Part shown: piece by piece, positions 15,045-23,201 of the stretch
Numbering within the stretch: position 1 is the stretch's first letter
Layout: every line of letters starts with the position of its first letter
NCBI GenBank assembly: GCA_947167105.1
Contig: CAMVGU010000014.1
Coordinates: 20,539 to 84,538 of the forward strand
DNA length: 64,000 nt
DNA from: an uncultured Selenomonas sp.
Lineage (GTDB): Bacteria > Bacillota > Negativicutes > Selenomonadales > Selenomonadaceae
Direction: 5' to 3'
The notes under the pieces: generated by a model
What the model was told of the DNA's origin: nothing
Databases searched by the model: none
Seen by the model: the letters and a program-made list of their open reading frames with translations, nothing else
Translations under genes and position numbers: made by a program

Positions 15045-16091
15045 TCAGCCTTTTTGCTCCTGCTGCTCATATTTCGCCAGCAGCTTTTCCATCTTTTTCA
15101 GTTGCTTGCGCATTTCCGGCAGATGCTGCATGGCTGCCTGCATCCTGAGCCAGGAGGCGTGGGACTGCACGGGGAAGCCGGCGCAGAACTGGCCCTCGGG
15201 CATATCGCCGATAATGCCGGAGCGGGCGGCATAGACGGAGTTGCCGCCTATCTTGATGTGGCCCACGGTACCGGTCTGGCCGCCGAAGGTGACGTTATTG
15301 CCCACCTCTGTGGAGCCGGAGATGCCGGTCTGGGCGACGATCAGGCAGTTGTCCCCGATTTTGCAGTTATGGCCGATATGCACCAGATTGTCTATCTTCG
15401 TGCCCCGGCCTATGACCGTGGAGCCCATGGTGGCGCGGTCGATGCCCACATGGGAGCCGATTTCCACATCATCCTCCAGCACCGCATTGCCCACCTGGGG
15501 CACCTTCGTATGCACCCCGTCCTTGGTGGTGAAGCCGAAGCCATCCGAGCCGACCACTGCCGAGGGGTGCAGGACGCAGCGCTTCCCCACCCGGCAATGC
15601 TCCCGCACTGTGGCGGAGGAATAGATGACGGAATCCTCTCCAATCTCCGCGTACTGGCCGATATAGGTATGGGGGTACAGAATTGCCCTGTCACCTATCA
15701 CGGCATGATCATCCACGCAGGCAAAAGGCATGATGATGACGCCTTCCCCCAGCTTCACATCCTCGCCGATATGGGCCTTGGGGCTCACGCCCTCGGGAAA
15801 GACCAGTTTCGGCGTAAAAAGCTCCAGGAGCTGGGCGAAGGCCGCCCTGGGGTCTTCAACGTAAAGGGCGGGCCTGGGGAAATCACGGGCTGCCAGCTCC
15901 CCCTCCGGCAGCATCACTGCACCGGCCCTGGAAGCCCTGGCCTCCTCTATATGTGGTTCCACCGCAAAGGTCAGGTTCTCTGCCCCTGCCCCCGCGAGAT
16001 TATCCAGCCCGGTAATGGTCAAAGTCCCCGCGCTCTCCGGCACAATGCGCCCGGAGACAATTTCCGCGATCTCCTGCAATGTCTTTCTCAT
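15045..16091 (-). CDS. lpxD: UDP-3-O-(3-hydroxyacyl)glucosamine N-acyltransferase
   Basis: 348-residue LpxD; transfers the second 3-hydroxyacyl chain to lipid A precursor. The N-terminal LpxD domain (about 1-100) is followed by the left-handed beta-helix of hexapeptide repeats. The catalytic His is in NLVHIGHNCKIGDNCLIVAQ, and the C-terminus is a coiled helix (MRKQLKKMEKLLAKYEQQEQ). It lies downstream of the OmpH genes, the conserved bamA-ompH-lpxD order. Confidence 0.94.
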   Translation of the reverse strand: MRKTLQEIAEIVSGRIVPESAGTLTITGLDNLAGAGAENLTFAVEPHIEEARASRAGAVMLPEGELAARDFPRPALYVEDPRAAFAQLLELFTPKLVFPEGVSPKAHIGEDVKLGEGVIIMPFACVDDHAVIGDRAILYPHTYIGQYAEIGEDSVIYSSATVREHCRVGKRCVLHPSAVVGSDGFGFTTKDGVHTKVPQVGNAVLEDDVEIGSHVGIDRATMGSTVIGRGTKIDNLVHIGHNCKIGDNCLIVAQTGISGSTEVGNNVTFGGQTGTVGHIKIGGNSVYAARSGIIGDMPEGQFCAGFPVQSHASWLRMQAAMQHLPEMRKQLKKMEKLLAKYEQQEQKG

Positions 16092-16103
16092 GCCAGTTGC
16101 TCC

Positions 16104-16538
16104 TTACTGCAATTTCTCGATGGTGGCATCCGTGATATCAATGCAGCCTGAAATGGCAGTGGGCTGGCCCTGCACATTGGAAACCACCGCATCAAGCTGC
16201 TGCTCCCTGGAAATGGCCCCCACTGCCGCATCCAGCTTCTGGCGCAACTGCAGGGCATAGGACTGGTTCAGTCCGGCCAGCTTCCTCTGCACGTCCTGCT
16301 GGGCCTTCTGGGCCTCCTCCTGGCTCATGTCCTTGCTGGCAGCCATTTTCTGCTGGGCTTCTTCCACTGCCGCCTTGTACTTCTCCTCGCTCTCCTCCGT
16401 GAGAGTCTTCATCTGGGGTGCCTCCATCACCCGTTCCGCATCTATATAGCCGATTTTGGCCTGGCCGCAGCCGCTCATAAGCAGCACTCCCGCCAGGGCT
16501 CCCGCCAACATGGCAACTGTTTTCCTACGTACTTTCAC
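16104..16538 (-). CDS. OmpH/Skp-like lipoprotein
   Basis: 144 residues from a GTG start at 16538 (AGAAGGAT site 7 nt upstream). The much longer open frame reaching 17141 overlaps the neighbouring gene and is not credible. A lipoprotein signal (LLMSGCGQAKIGYIDAERV) puts a lipidated Cys at the mature N-terminus, followed by a Gln/Glu/Lys-rich coiled coil typical of Skp. Skp chaperones hold unfolded outer-membrane proteins in the periplasm; a lipid anchor would tether this one to a membrane. It is one of three OmpH-like genes in a row. Confidence 0.82.
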   Translation of the reverse strand: MKVRRKTVAMLAGALAGVLLMSGCGQAKIGYIDAERVMEAPQMKTLTEESEEKYKAAVEEAQQKMAASKDMSQEEAQKAQQDVQRKLAGLNQSYALQLRQKLDAAVGAISREQQLDAVVSNVQGQPTAISGCIDITDATIEKLQ

Positions 16539-16555
16539 TGGGTATCCTTCTTTCT

Positions 16556-17737
16556 TTACTGCTGCCCTTCTGCTGAGGGCTGTATCGTTTTGATTTCTGC
16601 TACAAGTTCTTCCGTCACGTCTTCTGTCCCCAGGCCCAGGACATCGCCATAGGCCGGCATTTCCCAGGTCAGGGAATCCTTCCCCGGAAAAATCGCCGCC
16701 AGGGTCTGCAGGGGCGTGGCCAGGATGAGCTCGAAATGATGCAGGATGGCGATTTTCGCGGCCTTGCCGGCGATATCGTGGTAGATATGGTTCTCCAGGG
16801 CTGCAATGGCCTGCCTGTGGGCAGCCAAAAGCTCCCGCTCCTGCAGATGTTTCTGAATCTCTGCCGAAAGCTTCATCTGCTGCTCCATCAGGGCGGCATT
16901 GCGGGCCTGTGCCTGGGCCTGCCCGGCTATGGCCTCGCTTTGCTGCCGGGCCAGGGCCTGCTTGGACTGGGCATCCCAGGCGGCTATCCTGGGGGCCATG
17001 ACCTGCTGCACATGGGCCGCGATCTGTGCCTCCCAGGCCTCCCGCAGAGCCCGCTGGCGCTCCCCCCGTTCCTGCTTCAAGGCGGCAAGTTCCGCCTCCC
17101 AGCCCGCACGCTCCGCCGCCAGCTCCTCCTCCTTTTCCCAAGGATGGTGCATCTGCTGCTGATTGTCAAGCTTCAGGTTCAGGTTCAGGATGGCATTCAG
17201 ATACTCTGCGTCCAGGGCATCCCGCTGGGCCTCATAGGCAGCGCGGGTCTCCTCCCGGTATTTATCCTGCTCCGCCCTGGCTTCCCGTGAGAGCTGCACC
17301 CTGGCACCTATCACGGTCTGGGCGTTCTTCTGCCAGACCGAGTCCTCAAAGGGCTGTTCCTCCACCTTGGGAGGCTCCACCTTGAGCGTTGGCGCATCGG
17401 CACGGGCTTTCAGGGAAAGCTCCAGGGTCAGGGCTTCTTCCTTCAGGCTCTGGAGCCGCCCGTAGTCAGGATGGGCAGGCAGGACCTTGCGGATATCTAT
17501 CAGGCCCACGCTGGCTGCCTCCTGCCTGGCGGCAGGCGGACCCTCTAGCAGGAAGGAGCGCAAAAGCATCGCCCCGCCCGCCGCCAGGAGCACCAGGACC
17601 AAAAGTCCCGTAAGTATCGCCCTGCGGTGCCCCCGCCAGAATTCTGCGGCAGAGATTTCCTGCTCCTTCCTGTCCGGCTGCTCCGGCTCCAGGGCCGGCT
17701 TGAAGCCCGCGGGCACTTTGCTTCGCTGCTTGGGCAT
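16556..17737 (-). CDS. Large membrane-anchored OmpH/Skp-like coiled-coil protein
   Basis: 393 residues from ATG 17737 (GGAGG 6 nt upstream). A cytoplasmic stretch of about 45 residues precedes one membrane helix (ILTGLLVLVLLAAGGAMLL). The periplasmic part starts with an OmpH-like strand (VGLIDIRKVLPAHPDYGRL) and continues as a long Ala/Glu/Gln-rich coiled coil to about residue 310. It is more than twice the length of normal Skp (about 160). A role as an anchored periplasmic chaperone or spacer is inferred from homology and position. Confidence 0.72.
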   Translation of the reverse strand: MPKQRSKVPAGFKPALEPEQPDRKEQEISAAEFWRGHRRAILTGLLVLVLLAAGGAMLLRSFLLEGPPAARQEAASVGLIDIRKVLPAHPDYGRLQSLKEEALTLELSLKARADAPTLKVEPPKVEEQPFEDSVWQKNAQTVIGARVQLSREARAEQDKYREETRAAYEAQRDALDAEYLNAILNLNLKLDNQQQMHHPWEKEEELAAERAGWEAELAALKQERGERQRALREAWEAQIAAHVQQVMAPRIAAWDAQSKQALARQQSEAIAGQAQAQARNAALMEQQMKLSAEIQKHLQERELLAAHRQAIAALENHIYHDIAGKAAKIAILHHFELILATPLQTLAAIFPGKDSLTWEMPAYGDVLGLGTEDVTEELVAEIKTIQPSAEGQQ

Positions 17738-17826
17738 CGCGGCCCTCCTCCCCATTACCCATTACACAGAAAAACCGGGCACTGCTAAGGCCCGGTCATC
17801 TGATGCAGCCTTGTGGCTGTATGTTC

Positions 17827-18288
17827 TTACTTCAGCTTATTGACAACGTCCTGGGTGATGTCCTGGCCGCCGTAGACCACAGCGCTCTTTTCCAGCACCA
17901 CCTGCAGGCCCTTGGCCTCGGCGACGCTCTTAACTGCGTCATCCACGCTCTTCTTGATGGGCTCCATCAGCTCCTGCTGCTTCTGGGAAAGACGCTCCTG
18001 GGTCTGCCTGTAATAATCAGCCTTCTGCTGATCGTTCATGCCTGCAGACTGCTCCTCGAACTCCTTCTGGGCGGCATCCACAGCTGCCTGCATATCCTGG
18101 TTGGCCTGGGCAAGCTGCGGATGCTGGCTGCCGATCTGCTGGTAATCAACCACGCCGACGCTGGAGCTGGCCGCAGAAGCAAGGCCGGAACCGGTCTGGG
18201 TGAGGGCCAGGGCCACAACGGAGCCTACAAAAACCACTGCAATCAGGATGCTGACAATCTTGACTTGTTTTTTCTCTAACTTAACCAT
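17827..18288 (-). CDS. OmpH/Skp family periplasmic chaperone
   Basis: 153 residues with an N-terminal membrane segment (IVSILIAVVFVGSVVALAL) that may be a signal anchor or peptide. The mature part starts SVGVVDYQQIGSQHPQL and ends with the usual VVLEKSAVVYGGQDIT OmpH motif; a coiled coil lies between. It is the most canonical of the three OmpH paralogues here and lies nearest bamA, whose clients it would deliver. Confidence 0.88.
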   Translation of the reverse strand: MVKLEKKQVKIVSILIAVVFVGSVVALALTQTGSGLASAASSSVGVVDYQQIGSQHPQLAQANQDMQAAVDAAQKEFEEQSAGMNDQQKADYYRQTQERLSQKQQELMEPIKKSVDDAVKSVAEAKGLQVVLEKSAVVYGGQDITQDVVNKLK

Positions 18289-18374
18289 TCTGCTTACTCC
18301 TTTTGAAATTACATGGTCGCAAACATGCTAATTATACCAAAAACATCGGGCATATTCAAGCAATCAGGCAAAAA

Positions 18375-19676
18375 TCAAAAATCGCCTATCAGCCTGAGCC
18401 AGCCGTCGTATTTGTCACGGACAAGTTCCAGGGAGAGGAAATCGTGGAGGCGGTAGCGCAAGGCCGCTTCCCCCAGATGCTCGCTCCAGCGGTACTCGTA
18501 GCGCAGCAGCCATTTGCCCCGGCTGTCAAGCTGCTGTCCGGCCGCCAGAATCGGCCTGTGCTCCCGCATATCATAGCGGAGGGCCAGCTCCATCCCCTGC
18601 CACAGCCTGCGGCTGTAGCCCAGCTCCAGGCCCCAGTCAGGCTTCCGGGGCAGCAGGTCTGCCTGGACAAAAATCTCATCCTTGCCGGAAAGCATGGCCC
18701 CTCCGTGGAAACGCAGGAGCAGATCCTTATCGCCCTTATGCCCATGCTCCGCCTTATGGCCCATATCCAGCCAACCGGACAGGCGGAGGCGGTAGCGGCT
18801 GGTATCCGTGCGGCTCATCACCTGCATGCGCTCCCCCGCCGTCAGGCTGAGCTGCGTATGCAGGTAGAGGCTGGAAAACTCCGGCAACCCATCCAGCCCC
18901 GCCGCATATTCCTTCTCAAAGTCCTCCTGATGCCGCTGCACAAAGGCCACCGGCACGCCGATAAGCTCCGAAACCTGCTTCTGCATAAAGTAGCGGCGGC
19001 CCAGCAGGGTGAAATTCGGCACCGTGCCTGAGCGCATGGAAAGATCCACCGTGCGCACCACCGGCAGGCGGGGGTAAAGGGTGACGCTGACACGGGTCAG
19101 CTCCCCCGGCTCCAGCTCGAAATCCGCCCGAAACTCCGGCAAATGCTGCTCCAGATAGCGGGCCACCTCATGCTTCAGGGGGGCAGCCGTCCAGTCCGAA
19201 GCGGCTACGGGCAGGCCCGCCAGGGCTTTTTGAAAAACCTCCGGCAGCCCTGCCGCATCCCTGCGCACCAAATCCTCAACAAAGGGTGTCATACCCTCAA
19301 CCGCCACTGAAGTCTCAATGCGTGCCACAGTGACATCCCAGGGCATCAGCTCCACCCGCACCAGGCTCGCCTCTCCTGCCTCGATCCTGACGCCGGTGAC
19401 GGTGTAGCCCACCAGCACCTTGTCAAAGACCTGGCCAATCAGCCTCTCCTGCCGTGCCTGTTCCTCCACCGGCAGGGGCAGCTTCCGCCCGGAAAGGAGC
19501 TGGGCGGCAATCGCCGCCACGCTTTCCTGCATGCGCTGCTGTGCCAGAGGTGGGATTGCTCCCTGAGACGTGACCTGAGCCGCGACCTGCTCCACCCTGG
19601 CATCTGCCAGGGCCGTGCCTCCAGAGAGGCACAGCCACAGCGCCGCCAGGCAGGCAGCCAGACTTACAGCCCGCAC
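18375..19676 (-). CDS. Putative outer-membrane protein of the envelope cluster, unknown function
   Basis: 433 residues with a cleavable signal peptide (SLAACLAALWLCLSGGTALA). The middle is an alpha/beta region rich in acidic residues; the C-terminal about 150 residues alternate hydrophobic and polar positions and end with a terminal Phe (GWLRLIGDF), the usual barrel recognition signal. The gene lies 3 nt after bamA and before ompH, so a role in outer-membrane biogenesis is likely. I do not recognise a named family. Confidence 0.65.
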   Translation of the reverse strand: MRAVSLAACLAALWLCLSGGTALADARVEQVAAQVTSQGAIPPLAQQRMQESVAAIAAQLLSGRKLPLPVEEQARQERLIGQVFDKVLVGYTVTGVRIEAGEASLVRVELMPWDVTVARIETSVAVEGMTPFVEDLVRRDAAGLPEVFQKALAGLPVAASDWTAAPLKHEVARYLEQHLPEFRADFELEPGELTRVSVTLYPRLPVVRTVDLSMRSGTVPNFTLLGRRYFMQKQVSELIGVPVAFVQRHQEDFEKEYAAGLDGLPEFSSLYLHTQLSLTAGERMQVMSRTDTSRYRLRLSGWLDMGHKAEHGHKGDKDLLLRFHGGAMLSGKDEIFVQADLLPRKPDWGLELGYSRRLWQGMELALRYDMREHRPILAAGQQLDSRGKWLLRYEYRWSEHLGEAALRYRLHDFLSLELVRDKYDGWLRLIGDF

Positions 19677-19679
19677 GGC

Positions 19680-21716
19680 TCAGAAAGAGCCGCCCACGGA
19701 GAAGTGAACGCGGCCTCCCTGATCGCCTTTACCGTAATCCAGGCGCAAAGGCCCGAAGGGCGTCTCCACGGACACGCCGAAGCCGACACTGCCGTGCATT
19801 TCACCGCTGTGGGGGAAGAAGCCGCTATCCCAGGCCGAGCCGCCGTCTGCAAAAATAGCCCCGTTCACCTTCTTCACAATGGGGAAGCGGAATTCCACCG
19901 ACAAGATGCCCATGCGGTTACCCCGGAACTGATCCTCCCGGTAGCCGCGCAGGGTGGACTGGCCGCCAATGCGGAACTGGTTGAACTCCGACAGATTGCC
20001 GTTGCCGTAACCGTACTCGCCCCTCACCGCCAGCACATACTTGCGGCCCAGCTTGTAATAACGCTGGTGGGTCACCTGGTACTTCTGGAAGTTGAAATCT
20101 GCGCCAAAACCGGCAAACTCCGCCGACAGATTGGTCACATTGCCCTCCGTCGGATAGTAAATATTGTCACGGGTATCGGTGGTATGCCCCAAAGTCAGGG
20201 AGCGTGTGGTGCCGAAATTCTTGTTTCGCCAATCCTCATAGGCACTTGTGCTCCTGTCCGTGCCCTCATCATCATGCTCCACATAGGAATCCTTCCTGTG
20301 CATGAGCCTGATGGAATTGGTGGAATACTCGCTGATGGGACGGGAGAAGCCTATTTCCCCGCCCGTATACCTGCGCATAAATCTTTCGATGAGATCGCCC
20401 TTGGAATCATAGTCCGCATAGGAATAGGTGCGGTTGTAGATACGCAGGGACATAGCCGTCTGGCGCTTGTCCATCCAGGGGTGGCGATAGGCAAAGACGA
20501 AGCCGTGGGCATCCTTGCTGTTGCCGGAGATTTCGTAGATCAGGGAGATGGAGTCGCCTGTACCCCGGAAGTTCTTGTCCGACAGACTGATCATGCCCAC
20601 AACGCCGTCGGCATTGCTGTAGCCCGCGCCGATACCGAAGGTGCCCGTGCGCTTCTCCTTGACATCCACCTCCATCACCACGGCATTGGGTGCCACGCCC
20701 GGATTCATCTTGATTTCAACATTCTCGAAGAAACCCAGGTTGTAGACGCGCTGCACGCTGCGGCGGGCCAGCTTGGAATTGAAGGGCTCCCCTGTCTTCT
20801 GGCGCATCTCCCGCAGGATGACCTTGTCCTTGGTCTTCTTGTTGCCCTTCACGGCATAGCCTTCCAGGATGCCCTCGTTGATGGTCAGGGTCAGGTTGCC
20901 CTCCTCATCAATATTCATATCCGTGAGCTTGGCCAGGATATAGCCGTCCTTGCTGTAACGCTCCTGCAGGGCCTGCACGTTTTCGTGCAGCATGCGGGCG
21001 TTCAGGATCTCCCCGGTGCGAATGGTCAGGAGGTCATTCAAAGTTTCCGTGGATTCCACGGTATTGCCCTTGATGGTAACGCTCCGCAGGATGGGGTTCT
21101 CCAGCACATGGTAGGTGAGCACGACCCCCTCCGGCACCTTCTCAAAGGAAGGGTAAATATCGTAGAAATAGCCCGTATTGTAGATGGCGTCACGGTCGCG
21201 CATCAGGGCCTTCGCGGTGAAGGGATCTCCTGCGTGCATGGACAGGGCCGCCTTGGAGGTGGTTTCCGTCAGCTGGGAGGTGCCCTCAAAGACCACATCC
21301 ACCACCGTCATATCCTCAAACTGGGCCAGCTGTGCCTCGATGGCTTCCTCCTGGGGACGGTTCTTGTTCCACTCCCTGGCACGCTGATCCACAACCTTGT
21401 CACCGGAAGACGTTTCCTTCGCTTCCTGCTCAGCGGGCTGGCCTGCAGGTGCTGCCGCCGTTTGTTCAGCAGCTTCCGCAGTTGCCGGTTTTGCCCCGGC
21501 CTCCGCGGCCCCTTCCCCGGCAGGCCCTGCGGCAGCTTCTGTCTTCCCTGCCTCAGCCGTCCCGCCTGGGGCAGCAGTGTTGCCGGCAGCGATACTCTCC
21601 GCTGCCGCCTCTGCCTGTTCCTCTGCCGCACTGGCCATGCCCGGCAAGACGGCAAAGCTTGTTGCCAAGGCCACGGCCGTGACCAGTGCCCTGCATTGCT
21701 GTTTTCTCAAGGTCAA
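19680..21716 (-). CDS. bamA: Outer-membrane assembly factor BamA (Omp85)
   Basis: 678 residues. A signal peptide is followed by an Ala/Glu/Pro/Gly-rich linker of about 85 residues, then three POTRA domains (from about 130 to 350, including MTVVDVVFEGTSQLTE, SVTIKGNTVESTETL and YAVKGNKKTKDKVILREM). The Omp85 barrel follows with RIGGQSTLRGYREDQFRG (lid-lock motif) and ends HFSVGGSF with a terminal Phe. BamA inserts barrel proteins into the outer membrane. Having three POTRAs rather than five and the low-complexity linker sets it apart from E. coli. Confidence 0.95.
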   Translation of the reverse strand: MTLRKQQCRALVTAVALATSFAVLPGMASAAEEQAEAAAESIAAGNTAAPGGTAEAGKTEAAAGPAGEGAAEAGAKPATAEAAEQTAAAPAGQPAEQEAKETSSGDKVVDQRAREWNKNRPQEEAIEAQLAQFEDMTVVDVVFEGTSQLTETTSKAALSMHAGDPFTAKALMRDRDAIYNTGYFYDIYPSFEKVPEGVVLTYHVLENPILRSVTIKGNTVESTETLNDLLTIRTGEILNARMLHENVQALQERYSKDGYILAKLTDMNIDEEGNLTLTINEGILEGYAVKGNKKTKDKVILREMRQKTGEPFNSKLARRSVQRVYNLGFFENVEIKMNPGVAPNAVVMEVDVKEKRTGTFGIGAGYSNADGVVGMISLSDKNFRGTGDSISLIYEISGNSKDAHGFVFAYRHPWMDKRQTAMSLRIYNRTYSYADYDSKGDLIERFMRRYTGGEIGFSRPISEYSTNSIRLMHRKDSYVEHDDEGTDRSTSAYEDWRNKNFGTTRSLTLGHTTDTRDNIYYPTEGNVTNLSAEFAGFGADFNFQKYQVTHQRYYKLGRKYVLAVRGEYGYGNGNLSEFNQFRIGGQSTLRGYREDQFRGNRMGILSVEFRFPIVKKVNGAIFADGGSAWDSGFFPHSGEMHGSVGFGVSVETPFGPLRLDYGKGDQGGRVHFSVGGSF

Positions 21717-21788
21717 ACCTCCTAGAACTGCACTATAGCGCCGTCCTGCACGGACAGCTAACTTTCTTCCAAATCAACATTTTATAAT

Positions 21789-21922
21789 TATAACGCCATT
21801 GTTCAAGATTTCGCAAGGCGAAATCATACAGATTAGCGTTTCAGCAAGGCGGATGCCTTGCTATAACGCCATTGTTCAAGCTTTGTCTATATCTATAGAC
21901 AAAGCTTCTTATTAGCGTTTCA
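21789..21922. repeat. Two tandem hairpin repeat units
   Basis: Two copies (21789-21843 and 21862-21922) of an element with outer stem AACGC/GCGTT, a conserved CATTGTTCAAG and an inner hairpin that differs between copies (GATTTCGC/GCGAAATC; AAGCTTTGTC/GACAAAGCTT). A separate GCAAGGC/GCCTTGC hairpin lies between them. The second copy ends in GCGTTTCA, which supplies the TGA stop of the gene at 21920. Related copies occur at 37292-37428 and 58942-59133. The remaining bases to bamA (21717-21788) show nothing clear. Confidence 0.78.
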
Positions 21923-22513
21923 CCGCCTCAATACCTCTCCCGCCTTCTGCATCAGTAGCTGGGTCTCCGCATCCGGCACGGGGGGAACTGCCGGAGCCGC
22001 AGCCATCGGTGCTGCCTGCCCGGTTTCTTCCCCGCTCCCGGCTTCTTCCTCCCGTGGGGCAGGCTCCTGCCGCTCTTCCCTGTGCCTCTCTGGCTGATAG
22101 GTCATATGGGGGCTGGCTGCGCTGATGGGGGAGCCTGGCTCCGCCGTGCCCGTGCTGGCAGCAAGGGGCGCAGGCAGTGCCTCGGGCTGGGTCTCAGCCT
22201 GATGAATGGCGGCCCCCGCCACGGGAGTCTCTATATGCTGGGTGTCCTGCCGCAAAGGGCTTCCCCCCGGCCCCAGCACCTGCCACCCGCCTATAGCCAG
22301 GGCTAAGGCAGCCAGGAAAGCCACCCCTTTGACAGCCCCGGCAGAGAGCCTGCCCCAGGGGGAGCCTGACTCTGCCCGGGCCAGCTCTGCCCGGGCCAGC
22401 AAAAGCTTCAGGTCCCCCTGGGCCTCCCTGTCCCTGGCGAGGGAATGCTCCGCCTGCCCCAGCCAGTTCCGGGCTGCCCGTATGTGCTCCTGTTTTTTTT
22501 GCCTGTCACTCAT
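21920..22513 (-). CDS. Single-pass membrane protein, possible regulator of the adjacent sigma factor
   Basis: 197 residues from ATG 22513 (GGAGG 8 nt upstream). The first about 75 residues are charged and helical (MSDRQKKQEHIRAARNWL), one membrane helix follows (GVAFLAALALAIGGWQVLG), and the outer part is Pro/Glu/Ala-rich and probably disordered. The gene starts 22 nt after the sigma factor stop. The topology (cytoplasmic helices, one helix, extracytoplasmic tail) and position suit an anti-sigma factor, but I see no recognisable anti-sigma motif. An A8 run in codons 5-7 could be slippage-prone. Confidence 0.6.
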   Translation of the reverse strand: MSDRQKKQEHIRAARNWLGQAEHSLARDREAQGDLKLLLARAELARAESGSPWGRLSAGAVKGVAFLAALALAIGGWQVLGPGGSPLRQDTQHIETPVAGAAIHQAETQPEALPAPLAASTGTAEPGSPISAASPHMTYQPERHREERQEPAPREEEAGSGEETGQAAPMAAAPAVPPVPDAETQLLMQKAGEVLRR

Positions 22514-22535
22514 TTGGCCTGCCTCCTTCCAGCCG

Positions 22536-23180
22536 TTAATGCCAGTTCTGCCTGAAGCGGGAAAGCATGCCCCGCACCCGGCGGATGCCCTTTTCCCGCA
22601 GGCGGTAGACATGAGCTAGGGACACCTTCAGTCCCTCTGCCATATCCCTGGCTTCGCCTCCCGACAGATAAATGCCCTCCAGTACAGCCTTCTCCTTGGC
22701 AGGCAGCCGCTCCAGGGCGCCATGGAGCCGGGCGGAAAGCTCCGCCTCCTCCGCCTGCTCGGCCACGCTGGCTGCGGCGGCATCCGGCAGGCCCTCCTTC
22801 AGGTTGACCTGGGCCCCGTTATCCAGCGTCACCGAATCCAGGCAGGCGATATCCGCCCCGCCCTCACGCCTGAGAAAATCCAGTATGCGCCCCCGTATGC
22901 GGTGCACCGCGTACAGGCTGAAGGCCACGCCCCGCTGTGGCTCATAGCGCTCCACAGCCTCGATGAGGCCGATTGTGCCCTCCTGCACCGCGTCCATCAC
23001 ATCAGGACGGGTGCGGAAGGGCTGTGCCTCCCTGCAGACCAGGGGCTGATAGCTTTCTATCAGCCTGGCCCTGGCCTGCAGGTCGCCCTCCAGCTTGCAA
23101 GCCCTCCAAAGGGCGGCCTCCTCCTCCGGGGAGAGCAGCTCCACCTCTGACAAGGCCGCCACATATTCACTGAAAAGCAT
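22536..23180 (-). CDS. Sigma-70 family RNA polymerase sigma factor (FliA/SigB-like)
   Basis: 214 residues. Region 2 is evident in DVMDAVQEGTIGLIEAVERY and FSLYAVHRIRGRILDFLRRE; region 4 in LERLPAKEKAVLEGIYLSG and LKVSLAHVYRLREKGIRRV. Region 1 is absent and region 3 short, as in alternative sigma factors. It sits between tamB and a membrane protein gene within the outer-membrane cluster, suggesting control of envelope genes. Its promoter targets cannot be told from this window. Confidence 0.85.
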   Translation of the reverse strand: MLFSEYVAALSEVELLSPEEEAALWRACKLEGDLQARARLIESYQPLVCREAQPFRTRPDVMDAVQEGTIGLIEAVERYEPQRGVAFSLYAVHRIRGRILDFLRREGGADIACLDSVTLDNGAQVNLKEGLPDAAAASVAEQAEEAELSARLHGALERLPAKEKAVLEGIYLSGGEARDMAEGLKVSLAHVYRLREKGIRRVRGMLSRFRQNWH

Positions 23181-23201
23181 GGCTCTCCCCCTTCATATCA
23201 T

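Noticed and set aside
16104..17141. 345-residue version of the OmpH lipoprotein gene
   Set aside because: The first 200 residues are out-of-frame Gly/Ala/Arg-rich sequence overlapping the neighbouring coiled-coil gene; a lipoprotein start with RBS exists at 16538.
21789..21922. CRISPR-like repeats ending in GTTTCA
   Set aside because: Only two units with different inner hairpins and no constant spacer length; part of a dispersed hairpin family.
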